Shown: positions 9,047-23,218 of the stretch, in pieces | Position numbering within the stretch: position 1 is the first letter of the stretch | How the letters are laid out: every line of letters begins with the position of its first letter | Origin: Planctomyces sp. SH-PL62 | GTDB taxonomy: Bacteria > Planctomycetota > Planctomycetia > Isosphaerales > Isosphaeraceae | Length of the DNA: 64,000 bases | Direction of reading: 5' to 3' | Assembly: GCF_001610895.1 (NCBI RefSeq) | Contig: NZ_CP011273.1 | Location: 5,890,001 to 5,954,000 of the forward strand | The notes under the pieces: model-generated | Told to the model about the DNA's origin: nothing | What the model saw: the letters and a program-made list of their open reading frames with translations, nothing else | The model's database searches: none | Made by a program: the position numbers and the translations under genes

Positions 9047-10519
9047 TCAGGCCAGGAGGTCGGTGATCACATGCCCGTGGACGTCGGTCAGGCGGCGGTC
9101 GACGCCGTTGTTGCGGACGGTCAGACGGGTGTGGTCGACGCCCAGCAGGTGGAGGATCGTCGCGTGCAGGTCGTAGACCTCGGTCGGGTGCTCGCGGTCG
9201 ATCGGCTTGAAGCCGGTCTCGTCGCTGGGGCCGTAGCTCACCCCAGGCTTGACGCCGCCCCCCACCATCCAGCTCGTGAAGCAGTGGGGGTTGTGGTCGC
9301 GCCCCTTGCCCCCCTGGCTCGACGGCATCCGGCCGAACTCGGTCGTCCAGAGGACGATCGTATCCTCCAGCAGGCCCGTCCGCTTGAGGTCCTGGATCAG
9401 GGCCGACGCCCCCCGCGCCATCCCCAGGGCGAGCGGGCCGTGGTCCTGCTCGACGTTCTCGTGCGAGTCCCAGTTCCGGCGCGGGAAGCCGTTGTCGTTG
9501 CCGCTCCAGATCTGGACGAAGCGGACGCCCCGCTCCAGCAGCCGACGCGCCGCCAGGCAGCGACGGCCGAAGACGATCGTCTCCTCCTCGGCGTTGATCT
9601 CGGCCGGGAACGACGACGGGATGTGATCGAGCCCGTAGAGCTTCAGGACCTCCGGCGGCTCATTCGAGATGTCGAGCGCCTCGGGCGCGGCGAGCTGCAT
9701 GCGGGCGGCCAGTTCGTAGCTCTGGATGCGGCCTTCGAGGCGGTCGTCGCCGGGCCGGGCGTCGGCGTGGGCGCGGTTGAGCCGATTCAAAATGGCGACG
9801 CCCGCGTCGTCCCCCGCGCGGCCGGCGAAGGCGACGCGCTCGTCGGGGAACAGGTCGGCGATCGGCGTCTTCGCGCCGGGGTTCACGACGGTCCCCTGGC
9901 ACCGCGAGGGGAGGAACGCCGCGTCCCAGTTCTTGGAGCCGTTCGACGCCAGGCCGCGGGGGTCGGGGAGGACGACGAACGACGGCAGGTCGTCGCTCAG
10001 CCGTCCCAGGCCGTAGGAGACCCAGCTCCCCATCGACGGGAACCCCGGCCGGTTGAAGCCGGTGGTCTGCAGGAGCGTCCCCTGGCTGTGCACGCCCGTC
10101 TTGCCGACCATGTTGTGGATGAACGCGATGTCGTCGACCACCGCCCCCAGGGGCGCGACGACCTCGGAGAGCATCTTGCCCGACCGTCCGTAGGGCTTGA
10201 AATCCCAGATGGGACGCAGCCAGGGGCCGAGCCCGTCCTGGAACGTCTCCACCTTCTCGCCGAAGCTCGACGGCCGGCCGTGGAGCTTGATCAGGTCGGG
10301 CTTGAAATCGAACAGGTCGACGTGGCTCGCCCCGCCGGCCATGAATAGCTGCACGACCCGCTTCGCCTTCGGCGCATGATGCAGCCCGCCGTCCGGCCGC
10401 AGCTTCAGCCCGCCGCCGACCGCGTCGGCCGCGAGCAGGCCGTCGGCACCCAGCAGCCCCGCCAGCGCGAGCCCGCCGAGGCCCCCCCCGCTCTGCCATA
10501 AGAATTCACGACGGTGCAT
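9047..10519 (-). CDS. DUF1501 family secreted protein
   Basis: A 490-residue protein opening with a twin-arginine-like signal (MHRREFLWQSGGG, then a hydrophobic stretch to GLLAAD). It matches the DUF1501 family, which is related to sulfatases and alkaline phosphatases: VVQLFMAGGASHVDLFDFKP near the start, VLWTTEFGRMPSSQGGKGRDHNP and a C-terminal TVYDLHATILHLLGVDH-like block with metal-ligand-type Asp and His. In planctomycetes DUF1501 genes usually follow DUF1549/DUF1553 genes. Here the candidate partner (11287-14262) is upstream on the same strand but separated by the small gene at 10633-11241. The substrate is unknown; export by Tat is inferred from the signal. Confidence 0.9.
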   Translation of the reverse strand: MHRREFLWQSGGGLGGLALAGLLGADGLLAADAVGGGLKLRPDGGLHHAPKAKRVVQLFMAGGASHVDLFDFKPDLIKLHGRPSSFGEKVETFQDGLGPWLRPIWDFKPYGRSGKMLSEVVAPLGAVVDDIAFIHNMVGKTGVHSQGTLLQTTGFNRPGFPSMGSWVSYGLGRLSDDLPSFVVLPDPRGLASNGSKNWDAAFLPSRCQGTVVNPGAKTPIADLFPDERVAFAGRAGDDAGVAILNRLNRAHADARPGDDRLEGRIQSYELAARMQLAAPEALDISNEPPEVLKLYGLDHIPSSFPAEINAEEETIVFGRRCLAARRLLERGVRFVQIWSGNDNGFPRRNWDSHENVEQDHGPLALGMARGASALIQDLKRTGLLEDTIVLWTTEFGRMPSSQGGKGRDHNPHCFTSWMVGGGVKPGVSYGPSDETGFKPIDREHPTEVYDLHATILHLLGVDHTRLTVRNNGVDRRLTDVHGHVITDLLA

Positions 10520-10632
10520 TCAAGCCCTCCGACGGGGTCGTCTTCCGCTCCACGTGGCCGTTCACGATAACCGCCGCGACGCGGGCCGCGAGCGACCAGA
10601 ATCCAGGTCGCCCTTCCGCACGCCGCCCCGAT

Positions 10633-11241
10633 TCATGCGTTGGGGCCCGTCGACGGAGGACTGAAGAAGTATTCGATCACCTTCGGCGAGCGTCTCTCCA
10701 GGTCGGCCCATTCATCGCCCGGGAGGACGGCGTAACACCAAGTGTCCGAGCCGTGATTCCATCGGCTCGATCGGAACTCGATCCCCGAGGGGACGACTTG
10801 TTGGACGCCCCGAACCACATGATCGAAGTCATCGTCTCTCGGCCCATAGCTTACGACAACCGGGGGCCCATCGCCGCAGGAGAGTCGCCCCGTATCCCCG
10901 CCATCCGCGTCTTCTTCCAGTTCAACCCGAAGGGGGACGCCCAGAAGGCCGAGCGCGTCGGCTGCGTAGCCAAGCCCCGCTTCCAACGGAGAACGCCAAT
11001 CGACCGTGATGATGTAGGGGCTATCGAAGAGCACCGAGTCGAAATCCTTCAAGTCGAAGCCGTCCACCTTCCCATCGCCCTCCCCCTCTTTGACCCACCG
11101 TTCGTAAGTGGACGTCGACCGCGTGATCCCGAACGTCGCGAGGATGTGATTGGCGTCGTCGAGCGGGATCCGGTAGGCCTCCGGGTCCTCCGCCCGTCGT
11201 CGCAATCGGCCGAGGAGGCCTGAGATGATCCGCCCCAGCAC
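10633..11241 (-). CDS. Hypothetical protein
   Basis: A 202-residue protein from a GTG start, not assigned to any family. It has a basic N-terminus (GLLGRLRRRAEDPEAYRIPLDD) and no signal peptide or membrane segment, and looks like a small soluble alpha/beta protein (for example SPYIITVDWRSPLEAGLGYAADALGLLGVPLRVELEEDADG). It sits between a PSD1 gene and a DUF1501 gene on the same strand, where these two are normally adjacent. It could be a late insertion into that operon. Codon use is like its neighbours. Confidence 0.7.
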   Translation of the reverse strand: MLGRIISGLLGRLRRRAEDPEAYRIPLDDANHILATFGITRSTSTYERWVKEGEGDGKVDGFDLKDFDSVLFDSPYIITVDWRSPLEAGLGYAADALGLLGVPLRVELEEDADGGDTGRLSCGDGPPVVVSYGPRDDDFDHVVRGVQQVVPSGIEFRSSRWNHGSDTWCYAVLPGDEWADLERRSPKVIEYFFSPPSTGPNA

Positions 11242-11286
11242 GTTTGCCCCCCCGCCGTCCCGACGACCGTCCGGCTGATCGGCCGA

Positions 11287-14262
<2,976 letters not shown>

Positions 14263-14484
14263 GTCGTGCGTTCCTGGAGGCCGCTTTCCACAAGCCACAA
14301 TGTCCTCTTCAGCATAGCTCCCCCGCCGGGCCCTGGCGAGGGGGCGCCCCGTCGGGGGCGGCTCGCCGCGACCCTGAATTTTCTCAAAGACGGATGCGGC
14401 CGGCATGGGCGTTGCACCTGGCTCAATGACCTTCGGGCGGGGAATCGCCCGTCCCCGAGGAACGACCCAAGGAGATCGACGCAT

Positions 14485-14913
14485 ATGAAGACTTCCAGGC
14501 ATTTCTTCGCCGCGACGGTCGCGGGGCTCGTCGGCATCATGGCCGTCGGGGGAGTGGCCCGCGCCCAATCGGGGAGGGTGCTCGACTTCGGCCGGCCGGG
14601 AGGGCGCGTGATGATCGATCCGGGCCGCCCGGGGGGCCGCCTCATCCCCGGGTATGATCCGGGTCGGCCGGGAGGCCGCGTGGTCCCCGGGCAGCCGGGC
14701 GGCTATCCCATGGGTCCCCGGAGCCGTTACGGTCGCGGCCGCTGGTATCCGCCGCCGCGCTACGGGCCGCCGCGCTACGCGCCGCCGGTGGTCGTCCAGC
14801 GCTACCTGATCCCGAGCGCGTACGTCGGCGTCGCCCCCGGCTACATCATCAACTACGGCGGCGTGAACTACATCACCAACGTCGACGGCACCATGTCGCC
14901 GTACGCGTATTGA
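14485..14913 (+). CDS. Secreted glycine/proline-rich repeat protein
   Basis: A 142-residue protein. An AAGGAG Shine-Dalgarno lies about 10 bases before the ATG. Signal peptide: residues 1-28 (MKTSRHFFAATVAGLVGIMAVGGVARA). Then come near-perfect GRPGGR repeats (FGRPGGRV, PGRPGGRL, PGRPGGRV, PGQPGGY), an Arg/Pro/Tyr-rich stretch (PPPRYGPPRYAPP) and a compact C-terminus (YLIPSAYVGVAPGYIINYGGVNYI). The function is unknown; it looks like a small envelope or matrix protein. The open frame runs far upstream in phase, but that part is antisense to the PSD1 gene. Confidence 0.8.
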   Translation: MKTSRHFFAATVAGLVGIMAVGGVARAQSGRVLDFGRPGGRVMIDPGRPGGRLIPGYDPGRPGGRVVPGQPGGYPMGPRSRYGRGRWYPPPRYGPPRYAPPVVVQRYLIPSAYVGVAPGYIINYGGVNYITNVDGTMSPYAY

Positions 14914-15009
14914 TTTTCGATCCCGCCCGGGACGGCGGACGGCCTCGGTCGACGGTCCGTGGGGACCCGACCGAGGCCGTCGCTCGCGCTTCGCCCGTCG
15001 CGTCGAGGT

Positions 15010-17118
15010 TCACGCCTGCGGGCGGTCGTGGGGCTGCGAAAGGGGGCCGATCTGCTGGAGCTTGGGGACGAACGTCACGCCGCCGCGGCTCCCCGCCGAG
15101 CGGGCCGTCGAGGAGATCACGACGTTGTCGCGGCGGTTGATGCGGACGTGGGCGACCGGCTCGCCCACGATCGCCGAGTTCGTCACCTGCTGGAACGAGA
15201 CGAGGTTCAGCAGGCCCGCGTTGTTGACGACCATGCCGTCGGCGGTCGTCCCCCGGATCGACTGGATGGTCCCCTGGACGTCGATCAGGACCGAGCCGGC
15301 GATGTCGGGGCGGAAGCTCTCGCTGAGGTCGGAGAGCTGGTTGCCGTAGGCCAGCACCACCGTCCCGCGACGGCTCTGCGTCTGCTGGCTGAAGAGCTGG
15401 ATCGTGTTCGGGGCCGGGGCGCCGTTGGTCGTCCCGGTGTTCACGGCGAGGTTGCGGTCGATGCTGCCGACCGCCGTGGCCACGTCGTTCGGGTTGCCGG
15501 CGGGGATGGGGACGAAGGTCCCTCCCGGCGTGAACGCCTGCTGCTGCACGGTGCTGAACCGGTTCACCAGATTCAGGCCCCCCTCGGGGTCGGCCGTGGT
15601 CGTCGCGGCCGCGACGTTCAGGTAGCCGAGCTGGTTCTCCAGGGGCTGGAGCGTGTTGAAGGGGGCCGCGACCGTCGAGTAGACCTGGAACGAGCCGGGC
15701 AGGCCGGTGAGCCCGCCCAGGAGCGAGAGGCCCGCCGGCGGCGTGTAGGGGGCGGGGTTCGCCGGCGGGGCGACGGCCGTCCCGGCGGCGAGGCTGGCGG
15801 CCACGTCCACCTGCCGGAGCTGATTCTCGGCGACGCTGCCGATCACCGTGACCGAGTCGGTCGAGCCCATCTCGCTGAAGCCGGCCGGGACGGAGAACGA
15901 GCCCAGGCCGGTCCCGAACGTCGCGTCGTACACCGAGACGTTCGACGCCGCGTTCACCAGCAGCACCTGACGCTGGCCGACCCGTCCCAGGGCCACGCCC
16001 ACGTCCGCCGGCGCGCCCGCCACGGCGATCGGCGCGAAGGCCGCGTCGACGACGCCGGTCCCCTGGTTCAGGTCGATCTGGAAGCGGAGCACCCGGCCCG
16101 TGACCGGGTCGTAGCCGAAGATCCGGGCGTCGGTCTGGACGTCCGGAACCACCGGCAGGCGGCCCTGGACCCGGTCGATCGTCAGGACCACGCCCGGGGG
16201 GGGCGGCGGCGGGCCGGGGTCCGGGCTCTCGTTGGTCTGGAGGGCGATGTCGCCCGCCGAGACGAACTCGCCGTCGGAGCCGGCCAGCGACTGCACGAAG
16301 AAGATGTCGCTGATGACGTTGTTCTGGATGTTGGTCGAATCGGTCGAGCTGCTCGACCCGACGTCGATGATGTTGGCCAGGCTGTTGTTGTAGGTCGGCG
16401 TGTTGCCCCGGGTGTCGCTGCGCTCGGAGGCCGGCAGCGTCACGCTCTCGGGCAGGGCGCGAAGCTGGATCTGCGAGTTCGGCCCGGCCGACCGCAGCCC
16501 CATCACCCCGATGCCCGCCGTGACGTTCACCGTGCCGTTGGGCACCAGGTCGAACTGCCTCAGGTTGATCATGCCGATCAGGGGCGAGCCGATGCCGCTG
16601 ACGCTGTTCAACGCGCCGCTCTCCGCCTGGTCCCGACTGTACACCGAGGCCAGGTCCGCCCGGCCCGTCCCGCCGTGGACGTTGGCGACGATCTTGGTGT
16701 AGGCGTTGCTCAGGTCGTACCGCAGGTTCAGCGCCCCGGCCGAGTCGACGTAGGTCCCTTCCAGGCTCCCGCGACCCTGGATCGAGAGCACCACCCGCGT
16801 CCCTCTCGGCGTGGTGTACGAGAATTTCTGGAAGTTGTTCGAGAACCCCCCGCTCGACCCCTGGGCCGGGATCGCCGCGCCGCCGCGGGCCATGAGCGGC
16901 GCCGCCGTCTCGGCGATCCGGGGATCGTACGGGGCGTCGCCCGGGTCGGCGGTCGCGGCGACGTCGACCTGCGCCAGGGTCATCGGGTCCACGCCCGTCC
17001 CCCCGGCGAGTGCGCCCATCGGGTCGGCGCTCATCACCTGACGCGCTTCAAGGCCCTCCATGATGGGCCGAACCCGACGCATCAGGCTCCTCCTGGTGTC
17101 CGACGGCGAGCGTCCCAT
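15010..17118 (-). CDS. Large extracellular protein with N-terminal sorting-like motif
   Basis: A 702-residue protein. GGGAGGAA precedes the ATG and supports the start. The N-terminus is basic with the motif GLEARQVMSA, similar to the L-E-P-R-x-L-L motif found at the start of many giant planctomycete surface proteins. The body is low in cysteine and rich in Ala, Gly, Val and Thr, as expected for beta-rich secreted proteins. A proline run (DPGPPPPPPGV) near the middle separates two halves; the C-terminal half contains FDPFT-like propeller-type strands (RVLRFQIDLNQGTG, VNAASNVSVYDATFG). No enzyme motif was found. Location is inferred as cell surface or outside. Confidence 0.8.
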   Translation of the reverse strand: MGRSPSDTRRSLMRRVRPIMEGLEARQVMSADPMGALAGGTGVDPMTLAQVDVAATADPGDAPYDPRIAETAAPLMARGGAAIPAQGSSGGFSNNFQKFSYTTPRGTRVVLSIQGRGSLEGTYVDSAGALNLRYDLSNAYTKIVANVHGGTGRADLASVYSRDQAESGALNSVSGIGSPLIGMINLRQFDLVPNGTVNVTAGIGVMGLRSAGPNSQIQLRALPESVTLPASERSDTRGNTPTYNNSLANIIDVGSSSSTDSTNIQNNVISDIFFVQSLAGSDGEFVSAGDIALQTNESPDPGPPPPPPGVVLTIDRVQGRLPVVPDVQTDARIFGYDPVTGRVLRFQIDLNQGTGVVDAAFAPIAVAGAPADVGVALGRVGQRQVLLVNAASNVSVYDATFGTGLGSFSVPAGFSEMGSTDSVTVIGSVAENQLRQVDVAASLAAGTAVAPPANPAPYTPPAGLSLLGGLTGLPGSFQVYSTVAAPFNTLQPLENQLGYLNVAAATTTADPEGGLNLVNRFSTVQQQAFTPGGTFVPIPAGNPNDVATAVGSIDRNLAVNTGTTNGAPAPNTIQLFSQQTQSRRGTVVLAYGNQLSDLSESFRPDIAGSVLIDVQGTIQSIRGTTADGMVVNNAGLLNLVSFQQVTNSAIVGEPVAHVRINRRDNVVISSTARSAGSRGGVTFVPKLQQIGPLSQPHDRPQA

Positions 17119-17537
17119 CGCATTCCTCCCTGAAACCTTCCGGGCGACGACCGATTCGTCTTGATCTCGCGATCAGACGGCTTCCTCCTCTCATTTCGGC
17201 AATCCCGGCCGCCCGCATAACTCGACTTTCCCGAACGACCTTCGCGAAACGCGAACCCGGAAAGTTGAAATCTGGAAAAGCTGGGGGAAACAACGAATTC
17301 AGGGGGTCTGGAGGCCGACGAATCTGGAAGATCGCTCAGGCGATTCCCACCCCTTCCGACCCCGACGTCCCCTAGCGGCCGACAATCACGCCCGTTACAT
17401 TGGCGGGATGTTTCCGCCGGGACGTACTGGTAGCGGGAATGGAAACGAAGTCGACGTCGGGAACGACGAATTCCCCGGACGCGGCCGGCTCCCGCCGACG
17501 CGCCGAGACCGGCGACGAGTCGAAACAAAGGAGAACG
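17119..17537. other. Divergent intergenic region
   Basis: A gap of 419 bases between two divergently transcribed secreted-protein genes. It is expected to contain both promoters and the 5' untranslated regions. No gene, repeat or strong consensus promoter could be recognised. Confidence 0.5.
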
Positions 17538-18353
17538 ATGGTGTTGCGCCGCAACGTCTTGCTTGCATGGTCCGCGGGCCTCGTGATGTCGTTGAGCGTC
17601 CTCGGCCTGGGCCGCGGCCTCGCCCAGGAGGCCAAGGTCGAGGCTCCCAAGGAGGAGCCCAAGGTCGAGGTGAAGGCCGAGGAGCCCAAGGTCGAGGCCC
17701 CCAAGGAGGAGCCCAAGGCCGCGGCCGAGGCCCCCAAGGCGGCCGAAACCCCGGCCGACACCGCCCCGCCGACGATCCCCCCCGAGGTCGAGGCCAAGCT
17801 TGAAGCCGCCCGCAAGGCCGTCGCCGAGGCGATCGTCGCGGCCCAGGACGCCGGCCTGGTCGACTCCTCCATCGACCCGCCGCCGATCCTCGACATCCTC
17901 ATCCAGGGCTACGCCAACGACGGCAAGCTCCTCAAGAACAAGGACGGCAAGAAGCCCTACGCCGTCAGCCCCGAGGTCCTGGGAGCCTGGTTCACCGGCT
18001 ACGGCAAGGTCGAGGGCGTCGACTACGTCAAGGACGTCCGGATCGTGAACCCCAACGCCGGCCTCAAGGCCTGGTACGACCAGCGCGCCGCCATCCTGAA
18101 CCGGACCATCGAAGCCGTCCGCAAGGAAAAGGCCGCCGCCGCCCCCGCCGAAGCCCCCAAGGAAGAGCCCAAGGTCGAGGCCCCCAAGGAAGAGCCCAAG
18201 CCCGAAGCCCCCAAGGAGGAGCCCAAGGCCGAGGAAGCCAAGCCCGAAGCGCCCAAGGCTGAAGAGGCCAAGGTCGAAGCTCCCAAGGAGGAGCCCAAGG
18301 CCGAAGAAGCCAAGCCCGAAGCGCCCAAGGCCGAAGAGCCCAAGCAGGACTGA
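17538..18353 (+). CDS. Secreted Lys/Glu/Pro-repeat protein
   Basis: A 271-residue protein. The ATG at 17538 is preceded by AAAGGAG and gives a signal peptide ending in GRGLAQ. It has two low-complexity arms made of EAPKEEPKVE / EEAKPEAPKAE units (residues ~30-75 and ~195-271). They flank a conserved-looking central block of about 120 residues (IDPPPILDILIQGYANDGKLL, VLGAWFTGYGKVEGVDYVKDV). The arms are strongly charged and likely extended, as in TonB-like or wall-spanning linkers. The central block is not a family I recognise. In-frame repeats make this locus prone to length variation. Confidence 0.8.
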   Translation: MVLRRNVLLAWSAGLVMSLSVLGLGRGLAQEAKVEAPKEEPKVEVKAEEPKVEAPKEEPKAAAEAPKAAETPADTAPPTIPPEVEAKLEAARKAVAEAIVAAQDAGLVDSSIDPPPILDILIQGYANDGKLLKNKDGKKPYAVSPEVLGAWFTGYGKVEGVDYVKDVRIVNPNAGLKAWYDQRAAILNRTIEAVRKEKAAAAPAEAPKEEPKVEAPKEEPKPEAPKEEPKAEEAKPEAPKAEEAKVEAPKEEPKAEEAKPEAPKAEEPKQD

Positions 18354-18359
18354 TCAGGA

Positions 18360-18379
18360 AGCGACGGTAAGCCGTCGCT
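18360..18379 (+). terminator. Hairpin after the Lys/Glu/Pro-repeat gene
   Basis: A perfect 8-bp stem (AGCGACGG / CCGTCGCT) with a TAAG loop, seven bases after the stop codon. No T-tract follows. Confidence 0.4.
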
Positions 18380-18401
18380 GCCTTGCCATCCGGTCTCGCA
18401 A

Positions 18402-18453
18402 CCCCTTCCCCCTCGCGGGGGAAGGTGGCCCGCAGGGACGGATGAGGGGGAAG
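18402..18453 (+). repeat. Dispersed CCTTCCCCC/GGATGAGGG intergenic repeat, copy 1
   Basis: It reads CCCCTTCCCCCTCGCGGG, then GGAAGGTGGCCCGCAGG, then GGATGAGGGGGAAG, forming a G/C-rich hairpin. Two more copies lie at 59.7-59.9 kb. Elements of this form are common in intergenic DNA of many high-GC bacteria. Confidence 0.7.
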
Positions 18454-18639
18454 ACGGGCGCGAAACCCGTCGGAGTCCTCGGTTCGACCACCTTGACGGC
18501 CCCCTTCTCCCCCGCCAGGGCGGACGAGCCCCGGATCGAATCGCTTCCCAACCGCATCCGCAAAGGTCCGCCGCGCCCGGAAGGTCCTTCCGGGCGCCGT
18601 TCTTTCGACATCCCGACCGACTGACCGAGGCAGGATTTC

Positions 18640-19686
18640 GTGACGCCGCCCAACACGTCCAAGGGGACCGCCGCACTGCCGATCCTCTCGATCGCGTCGG
18701 GGTCCGCGCAGCGCCTGGGGGCGTCGGCGGTCCTGGTCATGCCCGAGGGCCCGCTGGAATGGGACCTCCTCCGCCCGGTGGCCAACCACGGCACCGGATT
18801 CCTGATCGCCAGCTCCTCCGCTCGCCAGCTCGAGGCCGTCCGCAAGGCGGGGCTGGTCGCCATCGAGCTGGAGCCGAGCGAGGCGGCCATCGCCGAGCGG
18901 ATCACGCTGGCCTTGATCGAGGCCGTCGCCAACGACCACGTCAAGGCGGGCGCCCGCGTGGTCGTGGTCTACTCCGCGTTCGAGGCCGAGGCGCTGGACT
19001 CGATCAGCGTCATCCGCCTGGGCGAACACCTGGAACGGCTCTCCGCCCGCGACCTCCGGGCGCTGGAGACCTCCGTCCCGTTCGACACGCTCAAGGCCGT
19101 GGTCGACACCGCCGTCGAGATCGGCCGCGAGGGCCGCGAGGGGAAGGCCGTCGGCTCGCTCATCGTCGTCGGCGACGTCCGCAACGTGCTGACCCGCACG
19201 CGCCCCCTGGGCTTCGACCCCTTCAAGGGCTACAAGCGCAAGGAACGAAACGTCCGCGACCTGCGGGTCCGCGAGGCGATCAAGGAGATCGCCCAGATGG
19301 ACGGCGCCTTCGTCGTCGCGCGCGACGGCACCGTCGAGGCCGCCTGCCGCCTGGTCGACGCCCCGGTCGCCGGCCTCACGCTCTCCAAGGGGCTGGGGAC
19401 GCGCCACTGGGCCGCCGCCGCCATCACCAGCGTGACCAAGGCCATCGCCGTGGTCGTCAGCCAGTCCAACGGCACCGTCCGCATCTTCCAGGACGGCGAG
19501 GTCATCCTCCGCATCGCCCCCATGCGTCACGCCCGCGCCATGAAGTGGCAAGACGCCGAGAGCGAACCCGGCGAACCCCCGCGCCCTCGCGAACGGGATC
19601 GGGAACGGGACAAGGAGAAATCCGCCAAGGCCGCCGAGAAAGCGGCCGAGAAGCCCCCCGAGAACGCCCCCCCCAAATCGGCTTGA
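18640..19686 (+). CDS. DisA_N-type diadenylate cyclase
   Basis: A 348-residue protein from a GTG start. Residues about 180-300 match the DAC (DisA_N) domain that condenses two ATP into the second messenger c-di-AMP. The DGA motif is intact (MDGAFVV, 221-223). The RHR motif reads RHW (GLGTRHWAAAA, 255-257), so its third residue is changed. Residues 1-170 form a separate alpha/beta region seen in planctomycete homologues (PLEWDLLRPVANHGTGFLIASS). The tail (~310-348) is a highly charged Arg/Lys/Glu/Pro segment. No membrane segment and no DisA DNA-binding C-terminus are seen, so it is neither classical DisA nor CdaA. Cyclase activity is likely but the RHR change leaves doubt. Confidence 0.85.
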   Translation: MTPPNTSKGTAALPILSIASGSAQRLGASAVLVMPEGPLEWDLLRPVANHGTGFLIASSSARQLEAVRKAGLVAIELEPSEAAIAERITLALIEAVANDHVKAGARVVVVYSAFEAEALDSISVIRLGEHLERLSARDLRALETSVPFDTLKAVVDTAVEIGREGREGKAVGSLIVVGDVRNVLTRTRPLGFDPFKGYKRKERNVRDLRVREAIKEIAQMDGAFVVARDGTVEAACRLVDAPVAGLTLSKGLGTRHWAAAAITSVTKAIAVVVSQSNGTVRIFQDGEVILRIAPMRHARAMKWQDAESEPGEPPRPRERDRERDKEKSAKAAEKAAEKPPENAPPKSA

Positions 19687-19855
19687 CCTGGCGCCCGCGA
19701 GGCCGCATCCTCGACGAGCGCCCGAGCCGTGCGGGCCCCGCCGCCGGCGATCACGCCGCCAGGAGCGATCCCATGCGCCAATCAACGGTTTCGGTCATGG
19801 CGGAGCCGCGAACGACCCGGCGGCGGCCGTCCAGTCCCGGCGACGAAGGGGCCTC

Positions 19856-20617
19856 ATGAGCTGGTTCCGCAAGCGTGACGCCGATCGCACCTCGGCCGCC
19901 GCCGCCGTCGCCGCGATCACCGATCCCGCCACCCCGTGCGAGGGCCTGGTGCTCGTGGCCGACGGCATCGGCGGCTTCGACCTGTGCGGAAAGGCTCTCT
20001 CGCGATGCGTCCGGCGTGCGGGGCTGGCCTACACCACCTGGATCGTCCGCTGGGGCCACGGCGTCGGCCGCTGGTACGCCGATCTGACCAACGCGGCCGA
20101 CTGCGCCGCCCGCGCCGGCGACGTTGCCGAGACCGTGCGGCTGTTCCACGACCAGCGCCCGGACGTCCCCATCTTCCTGGTCGGCAAGTCGGGGGGATGC
20201 GCGGTCATGGTGCAAGCCTTGGAGCGGCTCGACGCCCCGCTGGTCGAGCGCGTCGTCCTGCTAGCCCCCGCCCTCTCCCCCGGCTACGACCTGACCCGCG
20301 CCCTGGGACGCGTCCGGCGCGAGGCCGTGGTCTTCTGGTCGCCGCTCGACGTCTTCTTCCTGGGGCTCGGCACCGGCGTCTTCGGCACGTCCGACCGCGT
20401 CCGGGGCCGGGGCGCCGGGCTCGTCGGCTTCCGCCCGCCGGGGCCCACCGACGCTCCCCATCGGGTCGAGGCCTATCGCAAGCTCCGCCAGGTCCGCTGG
20501 TCCCCGAAGATGAGCTCGACGGGCTATTTTGGCGGCCATCTGGGGCCGGATTCGCCGCGCTTCCTGTCTAAATACGTCGTGCCCTTGTTGCGGATCGAAG
20601 GGGCGGAAGACGCTTGA
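19856..20617 (+). CDS. Alpha/beta-hydrolase-like protein
   Basis: A 253-residue soluble protein. It shows an alpha/beta-hydrolase pattern: LVLVADGIGGFDLCG resembles the strand with the oxyanion loop, and VPIFLVGKSGGCAVM carries a nucleophile-elbow-like G-x-S-x-G with Ser112. A later Asp (WSPLDVFF) and His (GYFGGHLGPDS) could complete a triad. The substrate is unknown. It starts 169 bases after the diadenylate cyclase on the same strand, so cotranscription is possible but not shown. No signal peptide. Confidence 0.7.
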   Translation: MSWFRKRDADRTSAAAAVAAITDPATPCEGLVLVADGIGGFDLCGKALSRCVRRAGLAYTTWIVRWGHGVGRWYADLTNAADCAARAGDVAETVRLFHDQRPDVPIFLVGKSGGCAVMVQALERLDAPLVERVVLLAPALSPGYDLTRALGRVRREAVVFWSPLDVFFLGLGTGVFGTSDRVRGRGAGLVGFRPPGPTDAPHRVEAYRKLRQVRWSPKMSSTGYFGGHLGPDSPRFLSKYVVPLLRIEGAEDA

Positions 20618-22648
<2,031 letters not shown>

Positions 22649-22669
22649 GCCGAACCCGTTTGAACGACG

Positions 22670-22701
22670 CCCCGGCGCGAAATCCCGAAGTCGCGCCGGG
22701 G
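22670..22701 (+). terminator. Hairpin after enolase
   Basis: An 11-bp perfect stem (CCCCGGCGCGA / TCGCGCCGGGG) with a 10-nt loop, 21 bases after the stop codon. No T-run follows. Confidence 0.5.
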
Positions 22702-22762
22702 AGTTCGGCCTCCCCGACCCCCACGCCCTGCTCTGGTTGGTCCGGGACGACCGCCTCGCCCA

Positions 22763-23218
22763 TCAGGGCTTGCACCGCTCCCATTTCTCGTCGATCTTGA
22801 AGTCCCGTCCGTCCAGGCGGATCGTCCCGACCTTCGTGAAGGTATCTCCGTCGAGTTCGATGGTGAACTCGAACGACTTGCCCACGAACGATTCAACGAC
22901 CGCTCCACCGCTCGCATACTCGATGGTCTCGGTGAATTTGCCCCCTTCCGCCTTGTAGCGACCGCCAGCGAGGGCGAGAACCTTACCGTTCTGGGCGACC
23001 GTCCAGACGAACCGTCCGCCGACGATGTAGTCGATCATCTCCGCGCCGTCGGGGGACCCCTGATATTCCTGGGCTCCGCCGTTCCTCTGCCCGACCTGCC
23101 TCCAGGCCCCTTCGAGGGGCCCCGGCTTTTCCTGGGCCCGCGCGGTCACGGCGAGCGAGGGGAAGGCCACCAGACCGATCACAACCATTTGGATCGCGCG
23201 GTTCATGGGCGTGTCCAT
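22763..23218 (-). CDS. Secreted lipocalin-like hypothetical protein
   Basis: A 151-residue protein with a signal peptide (residues ~1-28, ending LAVTARA). The mature part opens with GPLEGAWRQVG and continues as alternating beta strands (GGRFVWTVAQNGKVLALAGGRYKAEGGKFTETIEYAS, EFTIELDGDTFTKVGTIRL). This is like small lipocalin-type domains that begin with a G-x-W motif. It ends with KIDEKWERCKP. No ligand or enzyme role can be assigned. A second Met at residue 5 (23206) is an equally good start. It converges on the enolase gene. Confidence 0.75.
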   Translation of the reverse strand: MDTPMNRAIQMVVIGLVAFPSLAVTARAQEKPGPLEGAWRQVGQRNGGAQEYQGSPDGAEMIDYIVGGRFVWTVAQNGKVLALAGGRYKAEGGKFTETIEYASGGAVVESFVGKSFEFTIELDGDTFTKVGTIRLDGRDFKIDEKWERCKP

